In this document: one piece after another, positions 13,249 through 24,340 of the stretch
Layout: every line of letters begins with the position of its first letter
Numbering within the stretch: position 1 is the first letter of the stretch
From: Diadema setosum
Taxonomy: Eukaryota > Echinodermata > Echinoidea > Diadematoida > Diadematidae
Direction: 5' to 3'
Assembly: GCF_964275005.1 (NCBI RefSeq)
Contig: NC_092698.1
Location: forward strand, 33,185,162 to 33,249,161
Length of the DNA: 64,000 bases
Position numbers and translations under genes: made by a program
The notes under the pieces: generated by a model
Databases searched by the model: none
What the model was told of the DNA's origin: nothing
The model's input: only the letters and a program-made list of their open reading frames with translations

Positions 13249-13530
13249 TGCTGTCCAAACTTTTTTTTTTTTTTTTTGGTCTTGAGGAAACCCCACTTTC
13301 TGACTAGGAAAGTATGGCCGCGACAAATCCGGATTGATGGTAATGGACAGTCCGAGGACTTAGTGGTTCTCGAAGTGGACAGCCCCGTACTTGTCCTGGT
13401 GAGGCGTAAATTCATCGTCTGTAAGAGTTATTTTGTCCATGAAGTCAAGTCTGTCATATTCCCAACACACCGTAAAAGCATGCTTAAAGGAGACATGTAT
13501 CACATTACTGACGTAAAACGGTGTACTTAA

Positions 13531-15431
13531 GGTATGACGTCAATATTATTGTACGCCGTTGCTCGTAATCTAATGAGTCCAAAATTCCGAAGTATGCACA
13601 CGTCCGAAAGCGTATAAGGGCACACACTCTCAGAAAATAGCGCAGTCAAGCTATATTTATACATCACACACACACACACACACACACGCACACACACACA
13701 TTCAGGTTCGCATATACACAGAAGGGAGCAGGAGGGACAATCCCTCCCCCCCCCCCCCCCCCATGAGAGATTTCCAGGCTATGATTTGGGTGAGACGATT
13801 GTCATGATGTTGTACATGTGCTTCAAAATGTTATCCAAAATAATCGAACTTGTAACACTTTAAATAAACATGAATCCAGTGAAATGGATGAAAAAAGGAA
13901 GGGCATACCAATGTTATAGCAATACAGCCCCCCCCCCCCCCAACAACAAAAAGGTCCTTGAACACAGCCACTCATACCTAATACGCAACATACAGGTAGT
14001 ACTGTCTGGGGTGCCAAAGTCAGATTTTGGGCCTGTTTTTTATCGTCCTCCCGATGTTTTCGGATGGTTTTACCCTATTCAAAATGAATACGGCTGCTAA
14101 AATCTGAAATTTCCTATAATATCCTCCTATAAGAAGTGAAAATCATGCTCCAGAGTAATTCGGGAGACTGAACCAAGGGGAAATGCAAAAAAAAAAGTCA
14201 TACACAGTAATAATGTCAAAACCACTTAATAAATGAAAAAAAAAAAATTATCACGACTGTGGTGGTATCTACATGGGCGTTTCCGTTACGGTAGCCTAAA
14301 TAGTTTTAAAAATGCTTGATTTTATGAAAACAAATTACATTCTACTAATATTGTCTGTATTCATGTATTTGTAATGTGACTTTTGAGCGAAAATTTTGTG
14401 ATAAATTAGAGTTCATGGGAGAATGACCGGGTAGAAATAGGAAAATTAGTTTGTTGTATATCGTTAATCCTTCGCACTTTGTACTGTATACATGCTTATG
14501 ATGGATTTTCTGATTTATCTCGTGTTATGTTTTGTTGGAAAGAAAATGAGAATGAAATAAATGAATTGAATTGAATTGAAATTATGTCTTAAAGCGTATA
14601 TTCAGGCTTGAAAAGTATATACACCGTATTCCAATGAAAGCAAAAAAGTGAGCTTATCAGATTCTTGTTAAACTGTTGTGTGAGGTTTACATTAGAGCTC
14701 AAACTTAAAGTAACAAATTTAAGAAACTGATAATTTGCGCCTAACTTTGTATGTTTTAGTTTAGGCAAGGAGGTTTTATACATGGAGTTCGAACTGGCTG
14801 TAATTATTAAGTTTTCAGATTTCTATCGATGTACAAAAGAATTCCACAGGTGCACTTGTGCCTTTGATGATCGATGTTCCAAGCCGCCGTCTTGCTGAGC
14901 AATCTGAAGATTAATTTTGAACGTTATCATAATGTTGGCCATATTTTGCTTATATATTTATTAAATGAAATGAAATTTCACTTAATGATAAAGCATGTAA
15001 AACAAAAGTCAATTCCGTCCAGAAATTTGCGCAAAAGTGTAAATCAGAGCTGTATCATGTGAAAATGTTTAAAGCTATACCATCCTGGAAAGCTGGTTTT
15101 ATCACTTTTCCGCTTAATTTCCACAGATGAAACTAATATGGAATAATCTTCAAGTATAATTCTTTATTGATAGATATATCAGATTAGTGCCCGGGTATGC
15201 CCAGTCGAGTAATCTTTTTTTTTTTTTTTTTTTTTCTCTCAATTTCTATTCGCGCATCCTCGTGTCAGTACCGCCTACCTTTTATAAGAAGGGATAACGA
15301 AAAGTAATTACCATCACAAAGACATATCTTCCTTTGAAAGTGGCTGGTGATTATGCAATGAGACACGAGTCAATTGTCTTCGTATCTGCGCGGCAGGTCC
15401 TGTTTGATACATGCTTCAAATATTTTTGAGC
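13531..15431. other. Non-coding stretch with CA, poly-C and poly-T runs
   Basis: (CA)n at 13665-13700, poly-C at 13745-13762 and 13929-13941, poly-T at 15213-15235. Apart from the LINE-like tail at 14380-14581 nothing is recognised. Confidence 0.6.
14380..14581 (+). mobile_element. Possible 3' tail of a LINE-type element
   Basis: AT-rich tail ending in ATGAGAATGAAATAAATGAA and then a (TTGAA)n run, the microsatellite-like 3' end seen in many non-LTR retrotransposons. No reverse-transcriptase frame lies upstream, so at most a 5'-truncated stub. A similar GAAATTGAAATTGAAAT tail occurs at 26405-26437. Confidence 0.3.
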
Positions 15432-15530
15432 GGCGGCTTCGAACAGGGAGGTGCTAGAGAAGGAGAGGCAACTAAAGCTCTCCTTTGAAGTCATGCGCGG
15501 CACCGCCGAGAAGTTATGCGTTCAACTACA
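15432..15530 (+). repeat. Dispersed repeat, copy A (shorter)
   Basis: Contains GCTTCGAACAGGGAGGTG, GGAGAGGCAACT and TTTGAAGTCATGCGCGGCAC in that order. The same blocks appear inverted at 16030-16260, where about 75 bp more separates the second and third. Family unknown. Confidence 0.5.
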
Positions 15531-16029
15531 GGTGTTACCCATGTGCTTTGACAAAAGAGAGCATCAATAATTGGGACTAGCGCTCTCACATCTAGAAATA
15601 TTTGCTCCTACTGCAATTCGCTCTCTCTTTCAATGTGATGGCAACAATGAATTTGTGTACCTTGAATTGGAGCAGCGAATCAAAATGCAGTGTAAAACTC
15701 ACAATTTTAACAGCAAATAGTTTATAAACACGCTGGAACACGCTATAACGGAGTACTTTATTTGAAAGATCAAAATATCCCTTATTAAAAGATAGAAAAT
15801 TAACATGCGGAAATGTGCGCATTATAGAAAAAATTAGGTTTTTAAGAGGGCCTAATTTCCATTTCCTTTCGATTTGCGAATTACGATGAAACTAGAAATA
15901 CATGTTAATAATATTGAATTCTTTCCTAAACTATTCTAAATCAATTCGAGTACATGTATTTCATATAAAATTTTGCGGTGAAATAAAGCTTGTAGTTCAA
16001 CGAAAGGTGAAATGCGTTCTTCGTCTCCG

Positions 16030-16260
16030 AACTTCGTCTTGCAACTAGAGCGGTGCCGAGCATGACTTCAAAGCGTAATGGAATGCTAGACATCCCATTG
16101 TAACGCCTTGAACCCAAACATGTTATTGTGTTTGCATGAATTACAAAGAGTTGCCACTCCATCTCTGTAACACCTCCCTGCTTCGAACATGGTTCAAAGG
16201 AAATAAGACGGTTGTGACTCCATTCTCTAGAACCTCCTTGGTTTAGGGTGGGGAATGACG
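16030..16260 (-). repeat. Dispersed repeat, copy B (longer, inverted relative to A)
   Basis: On the minus strand shows GCTTCGAAGCAGGGAGGTG, ATGGAGTGGCAACT and TTTGAAGTCATGCTCGGCAC; a further GGAGGTTCTAGAGAATGGAG repeats the motif at 16205-16240. A 138-codon minus frame (15941-16357) runs through it but follows the repeat structure and is not taken as a gene. Confidence 0.5.
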
Positions 16261-16679
16261 CTAGTTGTATTCTTACATTTATGCTGGCCTGCCTTAAATG
16301 CAGAGCCAATGAATACGGCAGAAAGCCCCGACACTTAACGAGGCTATTGTTACCCAATCCGTATAGAAAACCCGACTTGCATTATCCATTGTCCACTCCA
16401 GTCTTTTGAACTTCAACCCTCGACCATACTGAAAGAATGCTTGGTGTTAAAGATCTTTTTCAGCGATGGGCAAGGTCTGCCAACAGGTGTATTGAAACTG
16501 CCATCCCTACACTCTTAAAAACCCCGGGTCAGAATTCTAACCATTTTTCCCAGTCAAAAATATCTCACCCTTTCCGGGTCAATGTGACCCGGAAAGGAGT
16601 CGACTGGACACAAGCTCTGGAGCTCCAGCACTTGAATAATGCTTGTGACCCCGTTCGTGGTCAACGCGTTGCAGACTTT

Positions 16680-16853
16680 CGGGAGATGCAATTTGATTGG
16701 AGGAATCTTAGTAAAGCGCGAGCCTGATTGGTCCTTTCGTTCATTGGCCTAAATTCCATCAATATTCATCATGGCGACGCTGCACGATAATGCCGTGTGT
16801 CAGGAGGCTGCTTGAAACCTGGGGTTTGGAGAGATTTGCCTCAAATTTCGAAG
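16680..16853 (+). promoter_or_regulatory. Promoter-like block and possible first exon inside the 4.5-kb element
   Basis: Three ATTGG (inverted CCAAT) boxes at 16696, 16727 and 16743 precede an ATG in good context (CATCATGG, 16771) that opens only 15 codons. A strong donor, CGAAG|GTACGT, follows at 16853/16854. The arrangement resembles an NF-Y-type promoter with a short first exon, leader-like rather than coding. Expression is not shown. Confidence 0.35.
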
Positions 16854-18889
16854 GTACGTATCTATGATCTGACAATTTGATACTCTATATTCATGTTCTG
16901 ATTTGACTAATCATGGAACTAGATTGAGCTTTGGTTTTCGATTCTAATCTCTCAAGAAAGACACTATCGTATAGAACCTACCCTGCGCCTGGCTGTTGTG
17001 TTGTTGCCCAATCCACTGTGTAAACAGCAGTGTACGCACTGTAATGCAGCAGCTACTACTCTACTGTATAGTACTAGTTACGTCTCATTTCACGAGCAAC
17101 GACTAAACTGCGTGTGTGTACGGCAGGAGATCTTCAGCCTGGATAAGTATCGAAAGCATGGTAGATTCTAGGTAGGACCTAGCGTCCTTCGTAGGCCTAG
17201 GCCTATTCAAAAGTTGTATTTTCTTACCGTAAATAGTAGGCCAAGAGGGCCTAAAGTGTTAGAGGTTAAGGCTAGATCTATTTCTGTTAATTATCGCCTT
17301 GGCTTGGGCTTGGCCTAGGAATACAGTAGGATCTTACTTAGTTAGTACCAAGTAGCCTATACGCCTAAGTTAACTGTTAGACAATATAATTCTAACATAG
17401 AATCTATTAGCTAGGTCCTACCGGTCGGGTAGCTATATAAGACCTAGTCTCTAGCTATATAGAGCTCTAACTTTAAAATTAGATCTATCTGGTTGGTTTC
17501 AGACTATAAGAACAAAGTAGGCCCTACAGTTTTAAATAGGCCTATGTCTTCTTCTTTTTTAAGCTAAAGCCGTAAGTTTAGAGGTAGGCCCTATTATTAG
17601 TAGGAGGGATAGCTAAGGATGAGGATGCAGGCACCCCTAATGTCAGTAGAAACTCTCGTGCAGAGACTTATTGGCTATAGATTGCTCGATCAAATTTGTT
17701 TCGTTAGTAAGGTGCAAATTAATTCCCCCAGCTTAGTCCACTCAACAGTAGAGCCTATCTAACGTGGTTGCTGTCTGTCAAGCGTACGGTAGGCCTATCT
17801 ATCCATGACTGGCTGCCAGGAGGCCTATAGTTCACCTTTTACAAGTCTGTGGTCTAATATAGTACTATAGTAGTAGTAAAAGTAGTAGTAGTAGTAGTAG
17901 TAATGATAATAATAAGAATAGTAATAGCAATAATGATAATGATGATGATTATAGCGCACAGGTCCAGCTTAGTTTCAGTGCTCATGGCGCTTCAAGAATT
18001 AAAAGATATAGAACTAGATCTTTACATTTGTCTTTATAGATCTATGTTCAAACAAGACAACAAAGAAGACAATAACATACCCAGTACAACAAACAAACAT
18101 AATAATAAAAGAATACAGCATATACCAAATAAAGAATATTTTTCCGAACATTAATGAGAGCAATTTCGGTCCTCAGTGTGATAGGAACAGTACATTGTAA
18201 GATTTGAATGTCTCTGTAGATGACAGTTGCTCTTACTGAATAGGTAACTGGTTCCACAATTTTGGTTCCATATAACGGATCGGATAAAGCACGATCACCC
18301 TGCATCAATGATTTATTCCGAGTGTAATTTCCACTTGAAAGATATGAAAAGCTCACGATTCACTTTATCTTTCTGCGTTCGGAATTTTGTACCATCGCAC
18401 TCGTGTCCATTCACTTCTTGTATAATACTGGAAATGATCATTATGATGACAATGTCGATGACAACAGTTACAATAGTAATATACATTGTACTGAAATGAA
18501 ATGATTCCTCACATATGCCGCTTTTGTCAGTGCTTTTATGCCATTAAATTATTTTATCTCAGATCTACAATCCATATATAACTGCCTGTCTGTTTTGATG
18601 CTATTGTGACTGGCTACGCTCAAATCAGTTACAATAGCGCACTTTTAGACAGACATGTGGATGGTCGTATCTTGTTTGAGGAGAGAATCACGACTAATTC
18701 TCATGATCAAACTCATCATATGGACAGGGAGAGAACATGAGATGCACGGCGGATTTGCAGCGTGAGATGAAAAATTGGCAATAATCCTTTTTTGTTTGTT
18801 TGTATTAAAAAAACAAAAGAAATAGAGTAACGAGAAGTGACCGGCGAAGATGCCCCCGCCCTGCTGACCCACAAGCTGAACTCCTGCAG
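16854..18889. other. Interior of the 4.5-kb element: AGGCCT-rich, non-coding
   Basis: Between the possible first and second exons, 17180-17830 is rich in the palindromic TAGGCCTA and its fragments, followed by TAG/GAT trinucleotide runs (17865-17950). No open frame of note on either strand before 18645. Confidence 0.5.
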
Positions 18890-19012
18890 TTTGCTGAGCA
18901 AGAACAGCCTGAAGCCTCTTGGGAGCTGCTGACGATTCCTCGGGCCATCCTTCATCAATAGCAGTTAGCCATCTTACTGTTGTCCACTCACCAAAGGGAA
19001 TGGTCATCAAAG
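18890..19012 (+). other. Possible internal exon inside the 4.5-kb element
   Basis: Flanked by an acceptor (CTCCTGCAG|) and a donor (CAAAG|GTATAG). One frame reads GAADDSSGHPSSIAVSHLTV up to PKGMVIK but has a stop soon upstream and no early ATG. The minus strand also carries a 121-codon open frame across it (18645-19010) that looks protein-like between FGEWTTVRWLTAIDEGWPEE and GQQGGGIFAG. Which strand, if either, is used cannot be told. Confidence 0.25.
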
Positions 19013-20001
19013 GTATAGACCTACTACTTTGTACGAGATTATATTGGCAGGCTGCGTACTGTTGTCCATTTACTCATAGTTTGTATTTGTTCTTTTATTG
19101 TAGGGCACTTAGAATCATTCCCTTACCAAGACAAAAAAAAAATGGTCACTAAAACAAAGACTAGGCCCTACACTATTATAGTTGTTATTACGTTATTTCA
19201 CTGTAGTTCTATATCTGATATTTGCATCATAATTTCTGCCAAGCCTATTGTGAGGTTCTCCATTCATGGTCGTGATGCGGTGTAGGCCTATTGAAACAGT
19301 GTTCAAACATGTTTCAATTTCTCTGAACCGTCAGCTGAAAATGTGTTTTTAAAGAACAAAGAAAAGAGGGGAAGAAAGTTTCTCGTACTACTGGATGAGA
19401 AAGCACTGTACTTGTATAGTGTATGTCTGCAGTATTCCTATAATTTTAGCATTCGAAGAAAATGTCTCTCACGTTCTCTGGTGAGGAAATTTGTGAATGA
19501 CATGCAGGAATATTTGATCATTAAATTATTAGCATTATATCTTTGAGTCAGGTGTGACCCAGCGAAGTCAAAGTAGCACCTGTTAAACCTTTGGCAATGT
19601 GAGTTTGAACATAATTTTATGGAAACATGACATGCATTATGTCGGACCAACTATGGGACTATATTTATGTGGGACCAAGCAATGCAATATTTAACACGAA
19701 TATGCAACAACAACAACAACAAAAACCCCACACAATTAATGACAAAATTCATTTTCTTATTACTGCATTCTTTTTGATCTCTGCTAAGCATGAATGTATT
19801 ATAAAGATTTTGCATGATTTTGTGCAATTTGCTCAGAGATCATGAATTGCAGTAAACTTTGTTAGGAACGGCTTTGGGCAGGGTAGAGCGGGGCAGCATA
19901 AGGCAGGGCATTGGATTGGGAATTACATGTTACATGTAATGCCAGTTTGTCTTCTCTTCCCCCCCCCCTTTTTCTCTCTCTCTCTCTCTCTCTCTCTGCA
20001 G

Positions 20002-20134
20002 GTATTGCTATCTTAAAGACATACCAGTCCATTTTACACCAGGTGTGACATCAGACTTAGCACCAGCAAGTTCACTGAGCGGATCCTCACACTCCACTGC
20101 ACAGAACTCAAAGGAAGATTCATCAATGATTTGA
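20002..20134 (+). other. Possible terminal exon inside the 4.5-kb element
   Basis: A (CT)n tract ends in an ideal acceptor, CTCTGCAG|. The following open frame reads YLKDIPVHFTPGVTSDLAPA, then a Ser-rich tail, to TGA at 20132-20134. With the 18890-19012 exon the ideal acceptor gives a short out-of-frame ending; the weaker AAAG| 14 bases downstream would keep the long frame. No homologue recognised. Confidence 0.25.
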
Positions 20135-20654
20135 CTTCATAATCATATAAATATCCCTATTTTAGGCTTTACAATAATTATTTTCTTTGTTGTGAATATT
20201 AATGTGTGTTTTTCATTTTTTTCGATGTACATGTATACAAGTCATCGTGACAACTACCGGAAAAATTCATACAGTTACTTGAAATATCATCACAGCAGTG
20301 TTGGTATAAACTTTGAGCTTTTTAGAAATGTACTTTACTAAATAACTTCACGAACATTGAAAAAATACTGCAAATAATAGTATATCAACCAAGGGCATGT
20401 CAGTTGCCTATTCATCAAGTGTAATGGGAAAGTTAGTAAATCCTCACTGTTTATGAATATTGTTTTTTTTTTTTATATACAAAATAGGCCGCCAGATATG
20501 TGTATAACTTAGATTAAATTAGTGAATTGTATTAAATACAATTTTATGATGAAATAATTTCAAATACTTTGCAGTGTCATGTGAAGATGTATCGAGAGTC
20601 ATGCAGCATAATGACGCGGGGGCGGTTTTGACCCCAACGGATTCGAATTCTGGA

Positions 20655-21048
20655 TCAAACTGACCCGGAAAGGGTACAAATCAGTGACACAGATTTCCGG
20701 GTCGCTGTATGGAAACGTAACCCAGAAAGGGGTTAATATATTACCAACTCTTTTCTCCGGGTCACGCTGACCCGGATGGTGTATGACCCCAACAGACCCA
20801 GTTTCCGGGTCAATTCCGGGTCAACACAATTCCGGGTCAACAGATTTCCGGGTCAATTCCGGGTCAATTCCGGGTCAACAGATTTCCGGGTCACTGAATA
20901 GAAAGGTGACCCGGAAAGGGGTTAATGTAGTGCCGACTCTTTTCTCCGGGTCAGGCTGACCCGGACGGTGTATGACCCCAACAGACCCAGTTTCCGGGTC
21001 AGAATTGACCCGGAAAGGGTCAATTCTGACCCGGGATTTTTAAGAGTG
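20655..21048. repeat. Right subterminal CCGGGTCA/TGACCCGG array
   Basis: About sixteen copies of the 8-mer CCGGGTCA or its complement in 400 bp, many extended as TTCCGGGTCAA. A longer module has two copies (about 20690-20810 and 20880-21000), each running from CAGATTTCCGGGTC through CTCTTTTCTCCGGGTCA to GACCCCAACAGACCCAGTTT. Dense repeated sites next to a TIR are typical of transposase-binding subterminal regions; that role is inferred. Confidence 0.8.
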
Positions 21049-21743
21049 TATAATCACAACCTGTTGTATACAAAATCACTGGAACTCTGCAATGGGACTG
21101 TGGTTTTGAGGGGGTTAATTCTTTATTTTGTGGTTACTTGATCCGGACAATAACGGGTATGGTCTCCACTCACAAGTCTTTTTCATATCACCCAGCATGA
21201 TGTAGTTGTGCTGTTTTGGACGATGTCCTGAGTGTCCTCTCTAGATTTTAGAGAAAACGGCTGGTAAAGAAAGACTAGGCTACTCGGGGATCATTCATGC
21301 AGAACACCCAGAAGTCAATAAAAGAGATGCAACCCCCGGATGGTTGGGCGGAATTCTCCTTGGTGGCCGCTATGAGCGGACGTGCAGCACAAGCCCATCA
21401 CGCAACCGCGGAAAAAACCCATCACAGGAACAAAATTATACACATCACGACCACCGCCGCCACCCTCCACACTCATGCCCAGCAACCACACCGCCACCAC
21501 CACCACAATTCTGGACAAACCCGACAGCGAACCTGTCGAAGCGTGGCACGTGAAGCATCTGTAGCCCCAATAAGCACAACAAACATACATTATTTCGCTT
21601 TTATACATTCGCTGAACATTCTTTTCCGACTCAAAAGACTCAGTGTGTACATCCCGAACAGCCATGCCAACAGTCAGCAGAATACAATATTCTAGTAGTC
21701 TGCCTGCAAAAGCTAAAATTTACCTGACACCAAGTTTTCGTTG
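21049..21743. other. No gene seen; CG-rich patch
   Basis: 21290-21580 is CG-rich and open in several frames, with a CACCACCGCC-type repeat giving His/Pro/Thr-rich translations. Codon use and splice sites do not support a gene. Confidence 0.5.
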
Positions 21744-22670
21744 ATGGTTATACCCTATTTCGATCGATATGGTGTTGAATCCGAATCTGGATGATGCAAC
21801 TCTTGAATCCTTGAGAATTCACAAGTTCCATAAAAGCACTAGAGGAGTTTCAATTAACATTTTAACCAAAAGGTCATACGATAATATTGACACAAGCCGA
21901 AATAGAGTAACTTCCCTAGAGTATAATATCAATAAGTTATAACTTCACATCTTGGGAGACATCTTTGCGGGCATCTTTATGGCTATTTTGTAAGACTTTT
22001 TGGCACAATAAGGTTTAGCCGTTATAATTTCTGTATCAGACTTTCATCTCTAGAAGAAGATGTTAATATCAACTTTTTTTTATACATCTGATCTTTTCAG
22101 TTATTCATTGCTGATTTGACGAATTCCCTCAACTGAAATGCATATAGAATACAAATTGGGGACCCATACCTCGAATCACTTCAGAGTATATTATTTTCAC
22201 CATTCATAAGGATAGGCCCCAAGGAATTTCATATTTTGGCGGCCAACTTGACCATCTCAAAACTTTTAAAGGGTACAAGAGTTTCATCATCCAGATTCGG
22301 ATTTAGCACCCTCGGAAAGAAGTGAAGACCTCATTTTTTTTTCCTGAATTCATAAAGAAATGGGAAGGAATGATATCGGCGCCATTTTGGCATTCATTTT
22401 GGTGGCCAGTTCGTCTGTTATCTTGAATATCTCAAAACAATTAAGGATGAATGAGTTGCATCAGATTCAGATTCAGCACCCTTGAAATAGAGTTAAGAAA
22501 TCACATTGTTTTGAATTTTCACCGTTTAAAGAAATAATACTATGGTGGAAATTATTCAGTATATGGCGGCCATTTTTGCGGCCATTTTGAATATCTCAAA
22601 ACTCTCAAGGATGCAAGATCTGCATCATCCAGATTTGGATTCAGCACCCTGGAAATAGGGTAAAACCGTT
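21744..22670. mobile_element. Composite inverted-repeat element
   Basis: The left 80 bp (from ATGGTTATACCCTATTTC through TTGAATCCGAATCTGGATGA) is the inverse of the right end (CATCCAGATTTGGATTCAGC to AATAGGGTAAAACCGTT). The right half carries three direct copies of the arm (about 22240-22330, 22420-22500 and 22590-22670), each preceded by a GGCGGCCATTTT-type box and containing ATATCTCAAAAC. No coding capacity. A foldback or MITE-like family is likely; no target duplication identified. Confidence 0.6.
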
Positions 22671-23654
22671 AAAAAAATCATTGGGGGGGGGGGGGGGGGC
22701 GGGGACAGTAGAATATGGTTCAGTCTCTGGCACCATGCAGACTGTATAGCCTGCACGCGCATATTTATATTTGAGTAATGATTTATTCGTATACATTATT
22801 TACACATGATGGGGTACGTAACACGAAGCACACAGACTACTGATGTTCATGCCTTCATTACACAATACAATGTGAAGTTGAATGTGAGGAACCGTTCTCA
22901 GGAATGTACTGTTACCTTTGTGTCAACGAGTAGACGTGCATAATCAATTCAGCTCTACAATACTTCAAATTGAAATAGGACCTACCACTATTATTTAAGA
23001 TGACTTTGGTGAACACAGTAAAACACAAACTAGTGCAACGACACAGGGCTAATCACAATCTGAAAAAAAAAAAGTGATTATCAACGCTACTCAGAGTGTT
23101 TTGTTATTACTTTCGATTTTAGGTAGCAATATCTCCAAATAGTGACGATTACTCGCAATTTCGTTGATGTTGGTAACAAACTAACAAAACAACAGTAGCA
23201 AAGGTAAATCTAATGCTTGCAGCTAATTAGACAAAGTGGTGATTTGCCTGCCTCTAATGGAAACAACGGAAAAAATCACAAGATCGTCATTGGTTACGGG
23301 TGATGTGACTACTGTCATGGAGGTTAAGCGGGTGATCTTTCTAATATATTCCAACAATAAGAAACAAAGCTTGCCGAGTTAAATATTTGTCAAGGCATGT
23401 AGCAGAATTCACAATAAGCATACAAATGTCATGGCATTCATTTTTACAGAAACGAAATATATTCATCTCTCTCTTTCTCTATCTTTATACACACATAAAG
23501 ACAGCACTGCTGCTGCTACTGCATACTGCTATTGTTGCTAGAAAGAGTGAATGCTATTATTTCTACTTCAACCATAGCTACTGCTTCTTTAATGTACAAC
23601 TACTTTGTTGATACTGCTGCTATTCCTAGTTTTACAACTGCTGTAAGCTCCCCC
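22671..23654. other. No gene seen; poly-G run
   Basis: Poly-G at 22683-22700, otherwise AT-rich unique sequence running into the CTA satellite. Confidence 0.6.
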
Positions 23655-23928
23655 ACTACTACTACTACTACTACTGTTGTATTTTACTATAGCCTACTTC
23701 TCCCACTACTTCTGTAATTATCACTAACCTATTCCTCCCACTACTACTACTTCTACTATTACTCCCACTACTACTACTTCTACTATTACTACTACTACTA
23801 TTACTACTACTACTATACTACTACTACTACTACTACTGCTACTACTACTACTACTACTGCTACTACTACTACTACTTCTACTACTACTACTACTGCTACT
23901 ACTACTACTACTTCTACTACTACTACTT

Positions 23929-23962
<34 letters not shown>

Positions 23963-23994
23963 TACTACTACTGCTACTACTACTACTACTACTT

Positions 23995-24025
<31 letters not shown>

Positions 24026-24028
24026 TAT

Positions 24029-24070
<42 letters not shown>

Positions 24071-24230
24071 TATTACTACTACTACTACTACTACTGCTAC
24101 TACTACTAATACTATTACTACTACTACTACCACTACTACTACTACTACACTACTACTGCTACTACTATTACTACCACTAATACTACTACTATATACTTTA
24201 TACTTTATACTACTTCTACTACTATACCTA
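23655..24230. repeat. Long (CTA)n trinucleotide satellite
   Basis: About 570 bp of CTA/ACT units with scattered CTG, CTT and ATT variants. Both strands translate into long low-complexity frames (for example poly-Val on the minus strand) that are artefacts. Confidence 0.95.
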
Positions 24231-24340
24231 TACTACAAAATTGCTACAAAATTATACTAGTTCTGCGAACACTTTTATCTTATACAGCAGGGTGGAAGTG
24301 ATGGCAGTTGAACGGTGATATCTGCACGTAACAAGAGAGA

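Larger units (their letters stand above)
16510..21048. mobile_element. 4.5-kb TIR DNA transposon with CCGGGTCA arrays (non-autonomous)
   Basis: Left end CACTCTTAAAAACCCCGGGT and right end ...CCCGGGATTTTTAAGAGTG are inverted repeats of nearly 30 bp with one mismatch, flanked on both sides by TA, which suggests a TA target duplication as in Tc1/mariner-like elements (family not certain). Subterminal DNA on both sides is packed with CCGGGTCA in both orientations: three copies in the left 90 bp and about sixteen in the right 400 bp. There is no long open frame and no recognisable transposase. The interior is gene-like (see the entries for 16680-16853, 18890-19012 and 20002-20134). It could also be two separate MITEs flanking host DNA, but opposite ends with matching TIRs and TA flanks favour one element. 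Confidence 0.7.

Noticed and set aside
15941-16357. 138-codon minus-strand open frame
   Set aside because: Runs through a dispersed repeat whose other copy lacks a 75-bp piece; no splice sites or codon bias support it.
21297-21695. 132-codon frame with His/Thr-rich centre
   Set aside because: Follows a CACCGCC-type repeat that is open in three frames; no homologue or splice context recognised.
23813-24133. 106-codon minus-strand frame of almost pure Val with Glu, Ala and Ile
   Set aside because: Direct translation of the (CTA)n satellite; no start context or non-repeat part.
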